Assembly: GCA_030950395.1 (NCBI GenBank)
Contig: JAUZRP010000011.1
Coordinates: 54,070-118,069, forward strand
Direction of reading: 5' to 3'
DNA: 64,000 nt
Source: Desulfonauticus sp.
GTDB lineage: Bacteria; Desulfobacterota; Desulfovibrionia; Desulfovibrionales; Desulfonatronovibrionaceae
In this document: positions 10,991 through 22,549 of the stretch, in pieces
Layout: every line of letters starts with the position of its first letter
Numbering within the stretch: position 1 is the stretch's first letter
The notes under the pieces: generated by a model
What the model saw: only the letters and a program-made list of their open reading frames with translations
Databases searched by the model: none
What the model was told of the DNA's origin: nothing
Position numbers and translations under genes: made by a program

Positions 10991-11953
10991 TTAATTATTT
11001 TGTTTAGAAAATTTCTCATAAGCCTGCACGATTTGGGCTACTAAATTATGCCTAATCACGTCTTTTTGAGAAAAATAGATAAAACTTACATCTTTAAGAT
11101 TTGACAAAACCAATTTAGCTTCTACTAGCCCAGACCTCTTCTTTTCTGGCAAGTCAATTTGAGTAATATCTCCTGTTACCACCATTTTGGAATTAAATCC
11201 CATTCTGGTCAAAAACATCTTCATTTGTTCAGACGTAGTATTTTGCGCCTCGTCCAAAATAATAAAAGCATCATTTAGAGTTCTACCACGCATAAATGCT
11301 AAAGGAGCTACTTCAATCTGTCCACTATCCAACATTTCCTGCACTTTTTTAAAATCCAACATATCGTTTAAAGCATCATAAAGAGGCCTTAAATAAGGAT
11401 TTACCTTTTCCACCATATCTCCCGGCAAAAAACCTAACTTTTCACCTGCCTCCACCGCAGGCCGAGTCAACAGGATTCGCTTTACTTTATGCTCTAAAAA
11501 ATAAGAAATAGCCATTGCTACTGCCAGATAAGTCTTGCCCGTACCTGCAGGACCAATGGCAAAGACCAAATCCTTTTGTCTCATCTGGACAAGATATTTT
11601 TTCTGAGTAAGGGTACGAGGAGAAATAACCTTTTTACCCGAAACAACCAAAATTTCTTCTTTAAAAAAACGGGTTAAATCTATATTTTTATCTCTAGCGA
11701 GTATCTTTAAAGCATCTTCTACGTCTTCTGGATAAATTTTATAACCTTTTTTTAACAATTTATACAGCTCCCGCAAACACTTATCTGCCCACAATAAGTC
11801 TTTCTTGCTCTCAGACCGGAGAATTAACACCTCCCCTCTATTTTCAATCTGCACTCCTGTAATTTTATGAATAATATCTAGATGTTTACCCAATGGTCCA
11901 AACAAATCCACTAATACTTTACTGTTCTTAAACTCTAAAGTAATTTCTTCCAT
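10991..11953 (-). CDS. phoH: PhoH-like ATPase
   Basis: FAIGPAGTGKTYLAVAMA, RPAVEAGEKLGFLPGDM, FIILDEAQNTT. Confidence 0.95.
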   Translation of the reverse strand: MEEITLEFKNSKVLVDLFGPLGKHLDIIHKITGVQIENRGEVLILRSESKKDLLWADKCLRELYKLLKKGYKIYPEDVEDALKILARDKNIDLTRFFKEEILVVSGKKVISPRTLTQKKYLVQMRQKDLVFAIGPAGTGKTYLAVAMAISYFLEHKVKRILLTRPAVEAGEKLGFLPGDMVEKVNPYLRPLYDALNDMLDFKKVQEMLDSGQIEVAPLAFMRGRTLNDAFIILDEAQNTTSEQMKMFLTRMGFNSKMVVTGDITQIDLPEKKRSGLVEAKLVLSNLKDVSFIYFSQKDVIRHNLVAQIVQAYEKFSKQNN

Positions 11954-11999
11954 TATTTTTCTTTCTCACTTTAAATTTTTATCTAATCATCTAAAAAAA

Positions 12000-12908
12000 T
12001 CAATTTGTTCCATTAGAGACTTTATAATTTTCTCGTTTGGCCTGTTTTACCACTGTACCAGGTGCTACATCATGGGTAATCCACACATTACCACCAATAA
12101 TAGATCCCTTTCCTATAGTTACTCTACCCAAAATAGTAGCTCCAGAATAAATAATAACATTATCTTCTACAATAGGATGTCTTGGAAGACCCTTTACCAA
12201 AACGTTTTGTTCATCTTTAGGAAAACTCTTAGCTCCAAGAGTTACACCCTGATAAATTCTAACATTATTTCCTATAATACAAGTCTCACCAATTACTGTA
12301 CCAGTTCCATGGTCTATAAAAAAACTCCTTCCAATCTTTGCGCCAGGATGAATGTCTATACCTGTTTCTGAATGGGCCATTTCTGTAATTATTCTAGGGA
12401 TTACGTGTACACCAAGCTCCTCTAAAGCATGAGCTAACCGATAGTTCGTCAAAGCCCTGATGGAAGGATAACAAAAAATAGCTTCTCCTGGAGTTTTAGC
12501 AGCAGGATCTCCTACATATGCAGCCATCACATCGCTAACCAATAAGTCCCGTATCTGAGGTAAACTCTGCAAAAACTTCTTAGCTACCTGCTCTGCTTTT
12601 TTTTCACATTGGGCACAATGCTCTTCTTCTGCTGTACAAACAAAACATTCTCCTCGCAAAACTTGCTCTTTTAAAATTCTATAGACTTTATCCAACTTTG
12701 CTCCAAGATAATATTCTTTAACCGTGTCATCTACGTAACAAGGCCCAAAATATCCTGGGAAAATAATCGCTCTTAAATCTTCTATCATTTCTTTTAAAAA
12801 AACAGACGATGGAAGGGGGATTTTTTTAGCCAGAGCTATCTTACTTTTAGGAAAATATTCTTTTTCTGCCAAACTCTTTACTATATCTTGAAACAAACTT
12901 TTATCCAT
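12000..12908 (-). CDS. cysE: Serine O-acetyltransferase
   Basis: Hexapeptide repeat protein: DIHPGAKIGRSFFIDHGTGTVIGETCIIGNNVRIYQGVTLGAKSFP. Confidence 0.93.
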   Translation of the reverse strand: MDKSLFQDIVKSLAEKEYFPKSKIALAKKIPLPSSVFLKEMIEDLRAIIFPGYFGPCYVDDTVKEYYLGAKLDKVYRILKEQVLRGECFVCTAEEEHCAQCEKKAEQVAKKFLQSLPQIRDLLVSDVMAAYVGDPAAKTPGEAIFCYPSIRALTNYRLAHALEELGVHVIPRIITEMAHSETGIDIHPGAKIGRSFFIDHGTGTVIGETCIIGNNVRIYQGVTLGAKSFPKDEQNVLVKGLPRHPIVEDNVIIYSGATILGRVTIGKGSIIGGNVWITHDVAPGTVVKQAKRENYKVSNGTN

Positions 12909-13860
12909 TTTCTACTCCATCAAAAAGAGATGTACTAAGATATCTTTCTGCTGTATCGCAAGCAGGGAAAACAATCATCTTGCCTGCATTTTCTTTTTTT
13001 TTAGCCAGACTTAAAGCAGCCACACAATTGGCCCCAGAGGAAATACCTGCCATAATTCCTTCTTTTCTAATTAATTGGGCAGCCATATCTAAAGCATCTT
13101 CATCCTGCACCTTAATAACTCCATCTATTAAGTCTGTATCCAAAATCTCTGGCACAAATCCAGCACCTATACCCTGAATAGCATGCAACCCAGGTTGTCC
13201 ACCAGATAACACAGGAGAATTAACTGGTTCCACTGCATAAATTGCTATCTCTGGATTATATTCTTTTAACCTCTTTCCCACCCCAGTAATAGTTCCACCA
13301 GAGCCAACACCTGCCACAAAAATATCTATTTTACCTTCTGTATCCTGCCAAATCTCTTCTGCCGTATATAAATAATGCGCTTCTACATTATCTAAATTTT
13401 CAAATTGAGAAGTCAAAAAAGTATTATTATGTTCTTTTGCTATTTTCAGAGCCTTTTCTACTGCTCCACTCATTCCCTCTTCTGGAGGCGTCAAAACAAG
13501 CTCTGCTCCCAAAGCTTTTAGAATTCGCTGTCTCTCCAAACTCATATTAGCAGGCATCACAATCAGTAACTTCAACTTCATAACTGCACAAACCAGCGCA
13601 AGACCTATACCAGTATTGCCGCTTGTAGCCTCAATAATAAGGGTAGAATTATTAATCTTGCCTTGCTCTCTGGCTCTCACCAAAATCTGTCTGGCAATCC
13701 TATCTTTAATAGACCCCCCAGGATTAAAAAATTCTAGTTTAGCAACCACATTAGCCTTACATTCTCTAGCAATATTGGACAAAGCCACCAGAGGCGTATT
13801 ACCTATTAACTCTAACACGTTGCTATAGATCACATCCTTACCCCCGTTTTTTATTTCCAT
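12901..13860 (-). CDS. cysK: Cysteine synthase
   Basis: ELIGNTPLVALSNI, NPGGSIKDRIA, EATSGNTGIGLALVCA, GVGSGGTITGVGK. Confidence 0.95.
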   Translation of the reverse strand: MEIKNGGKDVIYSNVLELIGNTPLVALSNIARECKANVVAKLEFFNPGGSIKDRIARQILVRAREQGKINNSTLIIEATSGNTGIGLALVCAVMKLKLLIVMPANMSLERQRILKALGAELVLTPPEEGMSGAVEKALKIAKEHNNTFLTSQFENLDNVEAHYLYTAEEIWQDTEGKIDIFVAGVGSGGTITGVGKRLKEYNPEIAIYAVEPVNSPVLSGGQPGLHAIQGIGAGFVPEILDTDLIDGVIKVQDEDALDMAAQLIRKEGIMAGISSGANCVAALSLAKKKENAGKMIVFPACDTAERYLSTSLFDGVENG

Positions 13861-14327
13861 CCTTAATCCTCAACAGAGACTTTAAAGCACTCCTACAAAA
13901 CACATTAAAAATTTGTCTCCAAAATGTCCCAATCCCAATCGACCTAATCCTCTATAACCTATTGAAAAAAACTAAAACTATCAACACCTTTCCTTTAAAC
14001 TATCAAAATGCATATACACCCAATACAATCCTTTCTTCACAACCAGTGCCAGGCTAAAACCGTGAAAGCAGAACCCTTTTTATCCAAAAAACTTAAAACA
14101 CCACGGAAACACTGGAAATCAAGCTGACCAAAAGCATATTTCTAAAAATTTCCAAAAGATAAGACCTAAAAAAGTCTATTGCCTTTTGACCAAGAAGAAT
14201 TTATGTAAAGTTAATGTGCACTTATTTCTGGCAGACAGTATATTTTTAGAATTTAAAGCCACCCCTAAGCTTAAATCTAATCTAGCTAAAAACGGCAAAT
14301 TTTTATATGAACTAATGAGGGCAAAGC

Positions 14328-14963
14328 ATGATAAGTATTATTAACTATGAAGCAGGGAATTTAACCAGCGTAAAAAGGGCTCTTGATTATCTAAAAATAC
14401 CCAATGAAATCACCAACGATCCCCAGAAAATCCTCTCTAGCAAAGCTATTATTTTCCCAGGAGTGGGAGCGGCTGGTGCGGCCATGTCCTATTTAAAAAA
14501 ACAAACTTTAGACCAAACTCTAAAGCAGGCCAAAAAAAAATCCATTCCCATTTTAGGTATCTGCCTTGGATGCCAGGTGATTTTAGACTTTAGTGAAGAA
14601 GGCAATACCAAAACCTTAGGTCTCATCAAAGGAAAGTGCAAAAAATTTTCTCTGGACCTCAAAGAAAACGGTATTCCTATCAACATTCCCCACATGGGCT
14701 GGAATCAAGTTCAACTCCATAAAGAATGCTTACTGTTTGAACACATTGATTCAGCGTCAGAATTTTATTTTGTCCACTCTTATTATCCAGATCCTCATCC
14801 TGAATTTATAATTGGCACTACCTGTTATGGCCTTAACTTTTGCTCGGTTCTGGGGCAAACAGGTCTATGGGCGGTCCAGTTTCATCCTGAAAAAAGCGGC
14901 AGGCCTGGATTAAAATTATTAGAAAATTTTTACAATTTTGCCTGGAGAAGATACAATGCTTAG
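14328..14963 (+). CDS. hisH: Imidazole glycerol phosphate synthase subunit HisH
   Basis: [33 protein letters not shown]. Confidence 0.96.
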   Translation: MISIINYEAGNLTSVKRALDYLKIPNEITNDPQKILSSKAIIFPGVGAAGAAMSYLKKQTLDQTLKQAKKKSIPILGICLGCQVILDFSEEGNTKTLGLIKGKCKKFSLDLKENGIPINIPHMGWNQVQLHKECLLFEHIDSASEFYFVHSYYPDPHPEFIIGTTCYGLNFCSVLGQTGLWAVQFHPEKSGRPGLKLLENFYNFAWRRYNA

Positions 14964-15735
14964 CAAAAGAATTATACCCTGTCTTGATGTTCGAGATGGA
15001 AAACTAACCAAAGGTATAAAATTTAAACAAAATATAGACATAGGCGATCCTGTAGAAAGCGCGCGTATTTATTACGAGCAAGGGGCAGATGAAATAGTCT
15101 TTTACGACATCACGGCCTCTCATGAAGGAAGGGGCATTATGTTAAAAGTAGTAGAAAAAGTTGCCTCCCAAATATTTATTCCCTTTTCTGTTGGGGGAGG
15201 GATTGCATCTGTTCAAGACATGAAAGATGTGCTTCTGGCTGGAGCAGAAAAAATATCCATTAATTCTGCTGCAGTAAAAAATCCATCCCTAATCACAGAA
15301 GGGGCAGAACTCTTTGGCTCTCAATGCATTGTGGTAGGAATGGATGTTTTAAAAGTGCCCCCTTCCCAACACATACCTTCAGGATATGAAGTAGTAATTC
15401 ATGGAGGAAGAAAGCCAACAGGTCTGGATGCCCTAAAATGGGCCCAAAAAGTAGAATCTTTAGGTGCTGGTGAAATTTGTTTAAATTCTATTGATGCAGA
15501 TGGCACAAAACAGGGATATGAATTAAATTTGACCAAACTCATTGCCGAGCAGGTAAGGATCCCTGTTATAGCCTCTGGTGGAGCTGGACATCCTGAACAC
15601 ATGGTAGAAGCAGTTACCACAGGCAAAGCCTCTGCTGCCCTTATTGCCTCCATTGTCCATTATGGAGAATGGTCCATTCCAGACATAAAAAAATATATGC
15701 ATCAAAAAGGAGTAAAAGTTAGAATTGTCTGGTAA
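14956..15735 (+). CDS. hisF: Imidazole glycerol phosphate synthase subunit HisF
   Basis: [50 protein letters not shown] at 14956 overlaps the hisH stop (ATGCTTAG). The ORF track lists an upstream start at 14938. Confidence 0.96.
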   Translation: MLSKRIIPCLDVRDGKLTKGIKFKQNIDIGDPVESARIYYEQGADEIVFYDITASHEGRGIMLKVVEKVASQIFIPFSVGGGIASVQDMKDVLLAGAEKISINSAAVKNPSLITEGAELFGSQCIVVGMDVLKVPPSQHIPSGYEVVIHGGRKPTGLDALKWAQKVESLGAGEICLNSIDADGTKQGYELNLTKLIAEQVRIPVIASGGAGHPEHMVEAVTTGKASAALIASIVHYGEWSIPDIKKYMHQKGVKVRIVW

Positions 15736-15955
15736 AATTATTTTAGAAGTAATGACCCATTGCGAAGCAGAAGTAATCACCAAAGAGATTAGTGCTCAAA
15801 ACACAGGAGAGCTCAAAAAACTTTTGGAACAAATGAGAAAAAATAAATTTCAAAGTGTAGCCTGGCTAGACGACAAATATCTTGGTGGAACATGGTTTAA
15901 CGTAAATACTTACCAATGGACGGCTGAACTACTGGATGAAGTTTGGAGTGATTAG
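15725..15955 (+). CDS. Hypothetical protein downstream of hisF
   Basis: 76-aa ORF, TTG start overlapping the hisF stop; no recognised domain. Confidence 0.45.
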   Translation: MSGKIILEVMTHCEAEVITKEISAQNTGELKKLLEQMRKNKFQSVAWLDDKYLGGTWFNVNTYQWTAELLDEVWSD

Positions 15956-16452
15956 TTCAGACTACAATCCTTTGCCTGAAATATTCCACTTTTTCCACCT
16001 TCTTTATACAACAAACGACTTTTTCCTAAAATAATGTCTTTTTGCACGGCCTTACACATGTCGTAAACTGTCAGCATAGCGATGTGTACTGCTACCAGAG
16101 CTTCCATCTCTACCCCTGTTTTCCCTTCTGACTCTACTTTAGCTTCTATTCTCAATCTGTGTTTAACTTCATCTAAATCAAACTTTATATCCACACTTGT
16201 TAAATTCAATTGATGACATAAAGGGATGAGGTCTTGAGTTTTTTTAGCAGCCAAAATCCCAGCTACTTTGGCCGTGGTTAAGACATCTCCCTTGGGAAGG
16301 GCTTTTTGCTGCAACAAACCAAAGGTTTCCTCGGAAAACTCCACATAACCTTCAGCAATAGCTATTCTCCTCGTAGCTGCCTTGCCACCCACGTTGACCA
16401 TTTGTATCTGGCCCTTTTCGTCTAGATGAGAAAATGACTTCAATTTAGCCAC
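15952..16452 (-). CDS. moaC: Cyclic pyranopterin monophosphate synthase MoaC
   Basis: [53 protein letters not shown]. Confidence 0.96.
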   Translation of the reverse strand: MAKLKSFSHLDEKGQIQMVNVGGKAATRRIAIAEGYVEFSEETFGLLQQKALPKGDVLTTAKVAGILAAKKTQDLIPLCHQLNLTSVDIKFDLDEVKHRLRIEAKVESEGKTGVEMEALVAVHIAMLTVYDMCKAVQKDIILGKSRLLYKEGGKSGIFQAKDCSLN

Positions 16453-17542
16453 CCATTACTTTTTTAAAAATTTTTTTAAAACCACTCTCTTTTTTAGATT
16501 GCTCGATCTCTTCAAATTCTTTTAACAGTTCTACCTGGCGCTTGGTTAAATTTTGGGGAGTTTTTACTATTACTTCCACTAATAAATCCCCTTTATAGGG
16601 ACTATTTAAGGCAGGTAATCCCAACCCTCGCAATTTAAAAACTTCTCCAGATTGAGTGCCCTTAGGTATTTCCATATCCACAGGTTCGTCTAACGTAGGT
16701 ACTTTTATTTTGGCCCCAAGGGCAGCCTGAGCAAAACTCACTTCTACCCTAACTATAAGGTCCTGTCCCTCCCGTCTAAATACTTTATCTTCTTCTACAT
16801 AAATTACGACATAAAGATCTCCTGGAGGACCACCGTACTCTCCAGCCTCTCCTTCTCCTCTAATCCTAAGTCTAGTGCCATTATCAACGCCAGCAGGAAC
16901 CCGAACTTTAATTGTTTTGGTAACACGCACAACTCCCCGTCCCTTACACTTCTTACAGGGATTACGAATAATTTCTCCCCTTCCGCTACACATAGGACAG
17001 GGCATAGATACCCTAAAAAAGCCTTGAGACCGATAAACCTGTCCCCTACCGCCACATTGAGGACAAATTTCTATTTTGGAGCCTGGCTCTGCTCCAGAAC
17101 CTCCACACTGAGAACACGTTTCTCTTTTGGGAATATTCAAATCAACTTCTGTTCCCTTGGCTGCTTCTCTAAAAGAAATAGTTAGGTTGTAGCGCAAGTC
17201 CGCACCCGGTCTGGCATAGCTTCCAGAGGTAGAGCCAAAACCAAAAAATTCTGCAAAAATATCACTAAAGGTATTAAAAATATCTTCTGTACTCTCAAAA
17301 CCACCACCATAACCATTGCCAAGCCCTGCATGCCCAAACCTATCGTACTGAGCTCTTTTTTGAGGATCACGTAAGACCTCATAAGCCTCTGCTGCTTCTT
17401 TAAACTTTGCCTCTGCCTCAGGATCGTCTGGATTTCTATCCGGGTGATACTTAAGCGCCAACTTACGGTAAGCAGTCTTTATTTCTTCTGCAGTAGCGTC
17501 TCTAGATACCCCAAGGATCTCGTAATAATCTCTTTTGGTCAT
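16445..17542 (-). CDS. dnaJ: Chaperone DnaJ
   Basis: J domain [33 protein letters not shown] and four CxxCxGxG zinc repeats. Confidence 0.97.
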   Translation of the reverse strand: MTKRDYYEILGVSRDATAEEIKTAYRKLALKYHPDRNPDDPEAEAKFKEAAEAYEVLRDPQKRAQYDRFGHAGLGNGYGGGFESTEDIFNTFSDIFAEFFGFGSTSGSYARPGADLRYNLTISFREAAKGTEVDLNIPKRETCSQCGGSGAEPGSKIEICPQCGGRGQVYRSQGFFRVSMPCPMCSGRGEIIRNPCKKCKGRGVVRVTKTIKVRVPAGVDNGTRLRIRGEGEAGEYGGPPGDLYVVIYVEEDKVFRREGQDLIVRVEVSFAQAALGAKIKVPTLDEPVDMEIPKGTQSGEVFKLRGLGLPALNSPYKGDLLVEVIVKTPQNLTKRQVELLKEFEEIEQSKKESGFKKIFKKVMGG

Positions 17543-17544
17543 CT

Positions 17545-17760
17545 TTACCTTAACCTTTTACTGCTCTCTAAATTTTCCTCTGCCAAAACCACTTTCCCTG
17601 CAGCAATCTCCCGCAAAGCCGTAACTATTTCTTTGTTTTTACTGTCCACCAAAGGCTTATGACCTTCTTTAAACTGTTTAACTCTTTTAATGGCCATGTG
17701 AATTAAAACAAATCTATTTCTTACCTTTTCCAAACAATCATCTACTGTAATTCTCGCCAT
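17545..17760 (-). CDS. rpoZ: DNA-directed RNA polymerase omega subunit
   Basis: [50 protein letters not shown]. Confidence 0.93.
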   Translation of the reverse strand: MARITVDDCLEKVRNRFVLIHMAIKRVKQFKEGHKPLVDSKNKEIVTALREIAAGKVVLAEENLESSKRLR

Positions 17761-17837
17761 CTATTCTTACCTCCTAAATTATAATCATCTCTAAACGCCT
17801 TAAACCACCTACCCCATTCTATAACTATATGACCTTC

Positions 17838-19127
17838 CTAATCCATTCCTTGCAATTTATTTTTTATCTCCTGGACCACGTCTGTATCTACAAGGTACCA
17901 CTTTTTAGCTCCTTTTACCCGTACCCAAAACTTGCCTTTTTCTTTCTTGTCTGTCCAAAAACCAAGATCTGCAATGACCTTATTTTGATTATCCTGTAAA
18001 ATAACGTTTAACACTTTTTTATCTTTGCTTGGATTATCACTCGGTGGGCTCACGTATTCTAAATCTTTTAATTCCCACAAAATAAAATCCATCCCAGAAA
18101 ATTCTTTTTGCGTTCCCACAAAGTGCCAAGTCTGTTTATGCCTGCAAAGCACAACATCGCTCTTAAAATCGCTAAACTCTACACGGGTAACGTCTTGCTC
18201 GTTAAAACTTAGAAAATGACGATCAGTTAAGAGAAAAACATTTTTATCTAGCCCATTTACCCTAATTTGGTCAAGCACATAGTACCAGGATTTTTCAGGC
18301 ACTTTGGCTAAGTATTGAGAATGCTCTTTAGTCTTAAAAATCAGCACTTTGCCCTGTCTAAGATCTTTTAGGGTATATTCTAGAGTAAACAACAATTTTT
18401 TCGGACCAGGTTTAGCCACAAAGTCTGTTCCTTCTAAGGTAGAAAGGTTAAAAAATAAAGAAGTTGCTTCAGAAACATTAACTTTTTTAGATGCTAAAGG
18501 CTTTACAAAAACAAACTGACTTTCACCCTGTTTTTTTAGCTCCCATTCAATTTTACCATTTTTTATTTTTTTTAAACGCAATAGTTCTTCATCGCTAAAA
18601 GAAAATAATTTTAAATCATAAAATTTTTTGACTTTAGCCTGCACCTGATTTTTATAACTAAAAGGCAGTAAGATAAGCTTATCAGGCCAAAGAGAAGTTA
18701 GTGCGTAAATACCATCAAAACTAGGATTTTCACTGCCATAAATCAAATAAAAAGCAAAATTTTTACCCTGAAAACTGATTTTATTTTTTTCTTTCAGTCC
18801 ATAAGTTGCCCATTGTGCTTTTTTTATTGGGCCAATAATTCTTTTGGGCCTATTTTGGCCTAAAAATCTAAGAAAACTTTCTACCTCTGATTTATTGGCC
18901 GGAAAAATAGTATTCTTTTGCCTGACCTGCCACTGCCCCTGCTCTTTTTTTAAACTAAAATCTGGAAAATTTATCTGAAAAATGTCTTTTTTTTCAAAAT
19001 TTGGCCACAAAGAAGTCTGCTCTTTCTTCTGACCAACTCCAAAATAAACTCCTGCCCAAACAATAAGAGCCAGCAGGCCCAACCACCATACCCTTTTCAT
19101 TGTCGTCAAAGCCTCCTTTACTCTCAA
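17838..19127 (-). CDS. DUF4340 domain-containing protein of a Gld-like ABC cluster
   Basis: WQVRQKNTIFPANKSEVESFLRFL pattern; next to GldG/GldF/GldA-like genes. Confidence 0.75.
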   Translation of the reverse strand: MRVKEALTTMKRVWWLGLLALIVWAGVYFGVGQKKEQTSLWPNFEKKDIFQINFPDFSLKKEQGQWQVRQKNTIFPANKSEVESFLRFLGQNRPKRIIGPIKKAQWATYGLKEKNKISFQGKNFAFYLIYGSENPSFDGIYALTSLWPDKLILLPFSYKNQVQAKVKKFYDLKLFSFSDEELLRLKKIKNGKIEWELKKQGESQFVFVKPLASKKVNVSEATSLFFNLSTLEGTDFVAKPGPKKLLFTLEYTLKDLRQGKVLIFKTKEHSQYLAKVPEKSWYYVLDQIRVNGLDKNVFLLTDRHFLSFNEQDVTRVEFSDFKSDVVLCRHKQTWHFVGTQKEFSGMDFILWELKDLEYVSPPSDNPSKDKKVLNVILQDNQNKVIADLGFWTDKKEKGKFWVRVKGAKKWYLVDTDVVQEIKNKLQGMD

Positions 19128-19400
19128 TACCTTAATAAATACAAATATTCACTAGCCCAAATCTATCCACTCAACACACAGCAATAAAACCTAATTCTTT
19201 GGAATTAAGGGCTGACTAATTAGCGTGTAAATATTAGCTCATTTTAGTTTTTTTGAGCATTAAAAATTGTCTTGTTGAAATGCATTTAGCCAGCCTAGAA
19301 CAGTTTTGATTGTCCAGATTCCACCCAACCTATCCCCACGCCTCAACTAAAAACATTCGGTACGCTCAAAGGCCAAAATCCCCCTACGTTTTCGAATAAC

Positions 19401-20726
19401 TTACCTTCTCCTTTGAACTGCCACCAACACAGCCAGAACAATACAAAGCACAGGCAAAATAACTAAAGGCACCCAGGTTAAAACAAATTTTTCTCCTGGA
19501 GACAAAAACAAAAACACATTGTTCACTTTTGATTTAGAAATACTTAAAAGATTATCCTTCTCTCTTAACCAATTTAAAGCATTTCGCACCAGATCTTTAT
19601 TACCACCCAGGTTAATATATCTATCTGTAAGAAAATCATCGTCTCCAAAAACCAAAACCCTGCTTTTATTTTTTTTGTTCTTTAATGTTTTTTCAGCCCA
19701 AAAACCAAAAACCAGAGGACCTTTTTTATCTGTTTTTTGATCAAACTGAGCTTCTCCTTTTTTTAAATCCTTAATATCCGTCTCCAACCAAGAACCTGCA
19801 GATGTTTTTAACAATGCCCCCATCTGCCAGTTGGTTGTTTTTTGGGGCAAATCAAAAGCCAGGGCCGTCGGGAATACAGTAATAAAATTAAAATCTCTAG
19901 TAATTGGATGATAAGGATAACTCTCAGCAATAGCAGCCATAAAACTACCCACAACAAGCTTACCTACAGAGTCTATAATAAAGCCCTTTAATACTTTGAC
20001 TCCCAATAATTTTTCCACAAAGGAAGATATATTACTGGTGGTCTCAGGACCAAAAGCAATAAGCAACCTGCCCCCTCTATTAACATAATTTTGTAAAAGG
20101 GTTAGTTCCGCACTTAAAAAATCTTTTTGTGGTCCTAAAATCAATACACTCAAGGCATCCTGAGGAATACGTTTTTGGCCCAATAAACTAATCTCTTTGC
20201 TCTTAATGCCTTGATCTGCCAAAAGTTTACTTAAGTTAGATATGCTTCTTGTTCCCGCAATGGTTTCCTCCCCGTGCCCTTTGACAATATAAACAAATCC
20301 CTTTTCTTCATTACAAAGACGCAAAATAGCATTGGTAATCTTTTCTTCATCAGGAAATAAAACCTTTTCCTTTTTTTTGCCCTTAATTAAAACTACTTCC
20401 CCTGATTGAAATATTTCATATTCTTTAGCCAAATTAGGAGCTCTATCTGGATCAATAAATTCATAACTAAAATGCTTATTTTCCCTAGCATAAAGCTTTA
20501 ACAAATCTTCAAGTTGTTCCTTACCATTATCTCCTGGACGATAAAAACAAAGAACCGTTATTTTAGAGTGTAAAGATTTAAGCACCTTTTGAGTTTCTTT
20601 GGACAAAGAATAGCGTTTGTTAGCAGTCAAATCCCATTGCCAACCAGCACGCTTGATCAAAATATTAACCCCTACCAACAAAGCCAAACCTAAAACTACG
20701 GTTATAAATAAATTTAATTTTCTCAT
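19401..20726 (-). CDS. GldG-like ABC-type auxiliary component
   Basis: WQWDLTANKRYSLSKETQKVLKSL, VYIVKGHGEETI, GGRLLIAFGPE, C-terminal TM helix. Confidence 0.85.
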   Translation of the reverse strand: MRKLNLFITVVLGLALLVGVNILIKRAGWQWDLTANKRYSLSKETQKVLKSLHSKITVLCFYRPGDNGKEQLEDLLKLYARENKHFSYEFIDPDRAPNLAKEYEIFQSGEVVLIKGKKKEKVLFPDEEKITNAILRLCNEEKGFVYIVKGHGEETIAGTRSISNLSKLLADQGIKSKEISLLGQKRIPQDALSVLILGPQKDFLSAELTLLQNYVNRGGRLLIAFGPETTSNISSFVEKLLGVKVLKGFIIDSVGKLVVGSFMAAIAESYPYHPITRDFNFITVFPTALAFDLPQKTTNWQMGALLKTSAGSWLETDIKDLKKGEAQFDQKTDKKGPLVFGFWAEKTLKNKKNKSRVLVFGDDDFLTDRYINLGGNKDLVRNALNWLREKDNLLSISKSKVNNVFLFLSPGEKFVLTWVPLVILPVLCIVLAVLVAVQRRR

Positions 20727-20727
20727 T

Positions 20728-21492
20728 TTACACTCTCCAACGCTGGTTTTCTAAACTAAGCAAGGTTAAACCAACAAAAAATATCAAAAAAGAACAAAGA
20801 TAAGCAAGATCTGCCCCAGAAATAACACCTTTGGCAAAAGACTCAAAATGAGGCAAAAGAGAACAAAAATCTACCAACTCTTTATAACTCTTAGGTACTA
20901 CATCTTTTATCCACCCCAGTAGCCACAACACAAGCAAAGCTCCAAAACTAAGAGAAGCAGACACGATCTGATTTTCCGTAAGCGAAGACAAAAAAATACC
21001 CAGAGCAGAAAATCCTAAAGCCAAAAGAAATAAGCCACCATAGCCGGCCAAAGTAGGCAAAAGCTCTGGTTTAGAATAAATAAAAAGCAAAATAGGACCA
21101 ATAGCATTTAAAAACAAGGCAATAAAAATAAATCCGGCTACAGCCAAAAGTTTACCTAAAACCACCTGCATCTCTGTAACAGGATAACTAAGCAATAATT
21201 CAAAAGTACCCAGTTTTTTTTCTTCACTAAATGTCCTCATGGTTATAAGAGGAATAAAAAAAAGTAAAATTACAGCAGAATTTTGTAAATATGGTCTAAT
21301 AATCCATTCTTGAGGCGTAAAATTTTCCACCCCTTGCATTTGCATAGCCTGTAAACTAAATAACTGATATTGAGCAACCAGGCTTACAAAAAAATAACCA
21401 GATATAAATAAAAAACAGGCTAGAGTAAGATAAGCTAATGGAGATCGAAACAATATATTAAAATCTTTTTTTGCTACAATAAAAGCTTTCAT
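20728..21492 (-). CDS. ABC transporter permease (GldF-like)
   Basis: LIFKKDFNILFRSPLAYL-type start, FFIPLITMRTFSEEKKLGTFELLLSYPVTEMQVVLGK, multiple TM segments. Confidence 0.88.
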   Translation of the reverse strand: MKAFIVAKKDFNILFRSPLAYLTLACFLFISGYFFVSLVAQYQLFSLQAMQMQGVENFTPQEWIIRPYLQNSAVILLFFIPLITMRTFSEEKKLGTFELLLSYPVTEMQVVLGKLLAVAGFIFIALFLNAIGPILLFIYSKPELLPTLAGYGGLFLLALGFSALGIFLSSLTENQIVSASLSFGALLVLWLLGWIKDVVPKSYKELVDFCSLLPHFESFAKGVISGADLAYLCSFLIFFVGLTLLSLENQRWRV

Positions 21493-22424
21493 TAGTGTAC
21501 CTCCCCTCTATAAATCATTTTTACAAAAACTTCTTCTAAGCTAGAACGCTTAGGATAAAATTCTAATAATATCCCATTATTTTTTACAACTGTGTCAAAA
21601 ACAAAAGACCTTATATCGTTTTTAGTTTTTGGAGATATTTCTAAAATATGTCCATCTTCTACTTTATAAATTTTATGAATTTCACATTGATTGGTTAAAT
21701 CTAATTTTAACTTTTCTAAATCGACTTCACCTGCAACAAGCAAAACGTATAAAGTTTTCTCTACTTTTTTAAGTAGGTTTTCTAAATCTTCATCAGCTAA
21801 AATTCTTCCCTGATTAATAATAATTACTCGCTTACAGAGTAACTCTACCTCAGAAAGAATGTGCGTGCTAAGCAGGATAGTTTTTTCTTGACCAAGTTTC
21901 TTTATCAAGTCTCGTATTTCTCGCACCTGAGCAGGATCCAATCCCACTGTTGGCTCATCCAAAATAATTAATTTAGGGTTGCCAAGCAAAGCCTGGGCAA
22001 GACCAACTCTTTGCCTATATCCTTTACTCAAATAGCCAATTAATTTGGCCTTAACTTTGCTCAAACCACACTCGGAAATTACCTTATCTACTTCCTGAGA
22101 TGTATTTTTTACAATTCCTTTTAACTCCGCTACCCAGCTCAAATACTCTGCCACTTTTAACTCTGGATATAAAGGAGCAGTTTCTGGCAAATAACCAAGA
22201 TGTTTTCGCAAAAAAATAGGATCCTCACTTATATCTTTGTCCAAAAACAACACCTGGCCAGAACTTGGCTTTAAATAACCGGTCAAAATACGCATAGTAC
22301 TAGACTTACCTGCCCCATTTGGCCCCAAAAAACCAAGAATTTCTCCCTGATTTAGACTAAAATTGAGGTCAAACAGAACTTGCTGAGAACCATAAGATAG
22401 GTTAAGATGCTGGACTTTTAACAT
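21492..22424 (-). CDS. ABC transporter ATP-binding protein (GldA-like)
   Basis: Walker A GPNGAGKSSTM, LSKGYRQRVGLAQALLGNPKLIILDEPTVGLDP. The likely start is MLKVQHLNLSYGS at 22424; the ORF track extends upstream. Confidence 0.93.
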   Translation of the reverse strand: MLKVQHLNLSYGSQQVLFDLNFSLNQGEILGFLGPNGAGKSSTMRILTGYLKPSSGQVLFLDKDISEDPIFLRKHLGYLPETAPLYPELKVAEYLSWVAELKGIVKNTSQEVDKVISECGLSKVKAKLIGYLSKGYRQRVGLAQALLGNPKLIILDEPTVGLDPAQVREIRDLIKKLGQEKTILLSTHILSEVELLCKRVIIINQGRILADEDLENLLKKVEKTLYVLLVAGEVDLEKLKLDLTNQCEIHKIYKVEDGHILEISPKTKNDIRSFVFDTVVKNNGILLEFYPKRSSLEEVFVKMIYRGEVH

Positions 22425-22549
22425 ACAAAAACTCCTTATGAGCTGAAGTTTCAAAGAAAATGCAAGACAAGAAAGTTGACGTAGAGCAAAATATAAAGTC
22501 AATATATTAAGTGTCAAGAGATTTAGGATAAAATAACAGGGCATGAAAA

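Noticed and set aside
12072-12371. 99-aa plus-strand ORF antisense to cysE
   Set aside because: Low-complexity antisense shadow of a well-supported CDS; same reasoning applies to 28592-28981, 25428-25808, 15399-15653 and similar track ORFs.
13861-14327. Long intergenic region as a possible ncRNA or riboswitch
   Set aside because: No recognisable conserved RNA motif or strong hairpin seen; would need covariance search.
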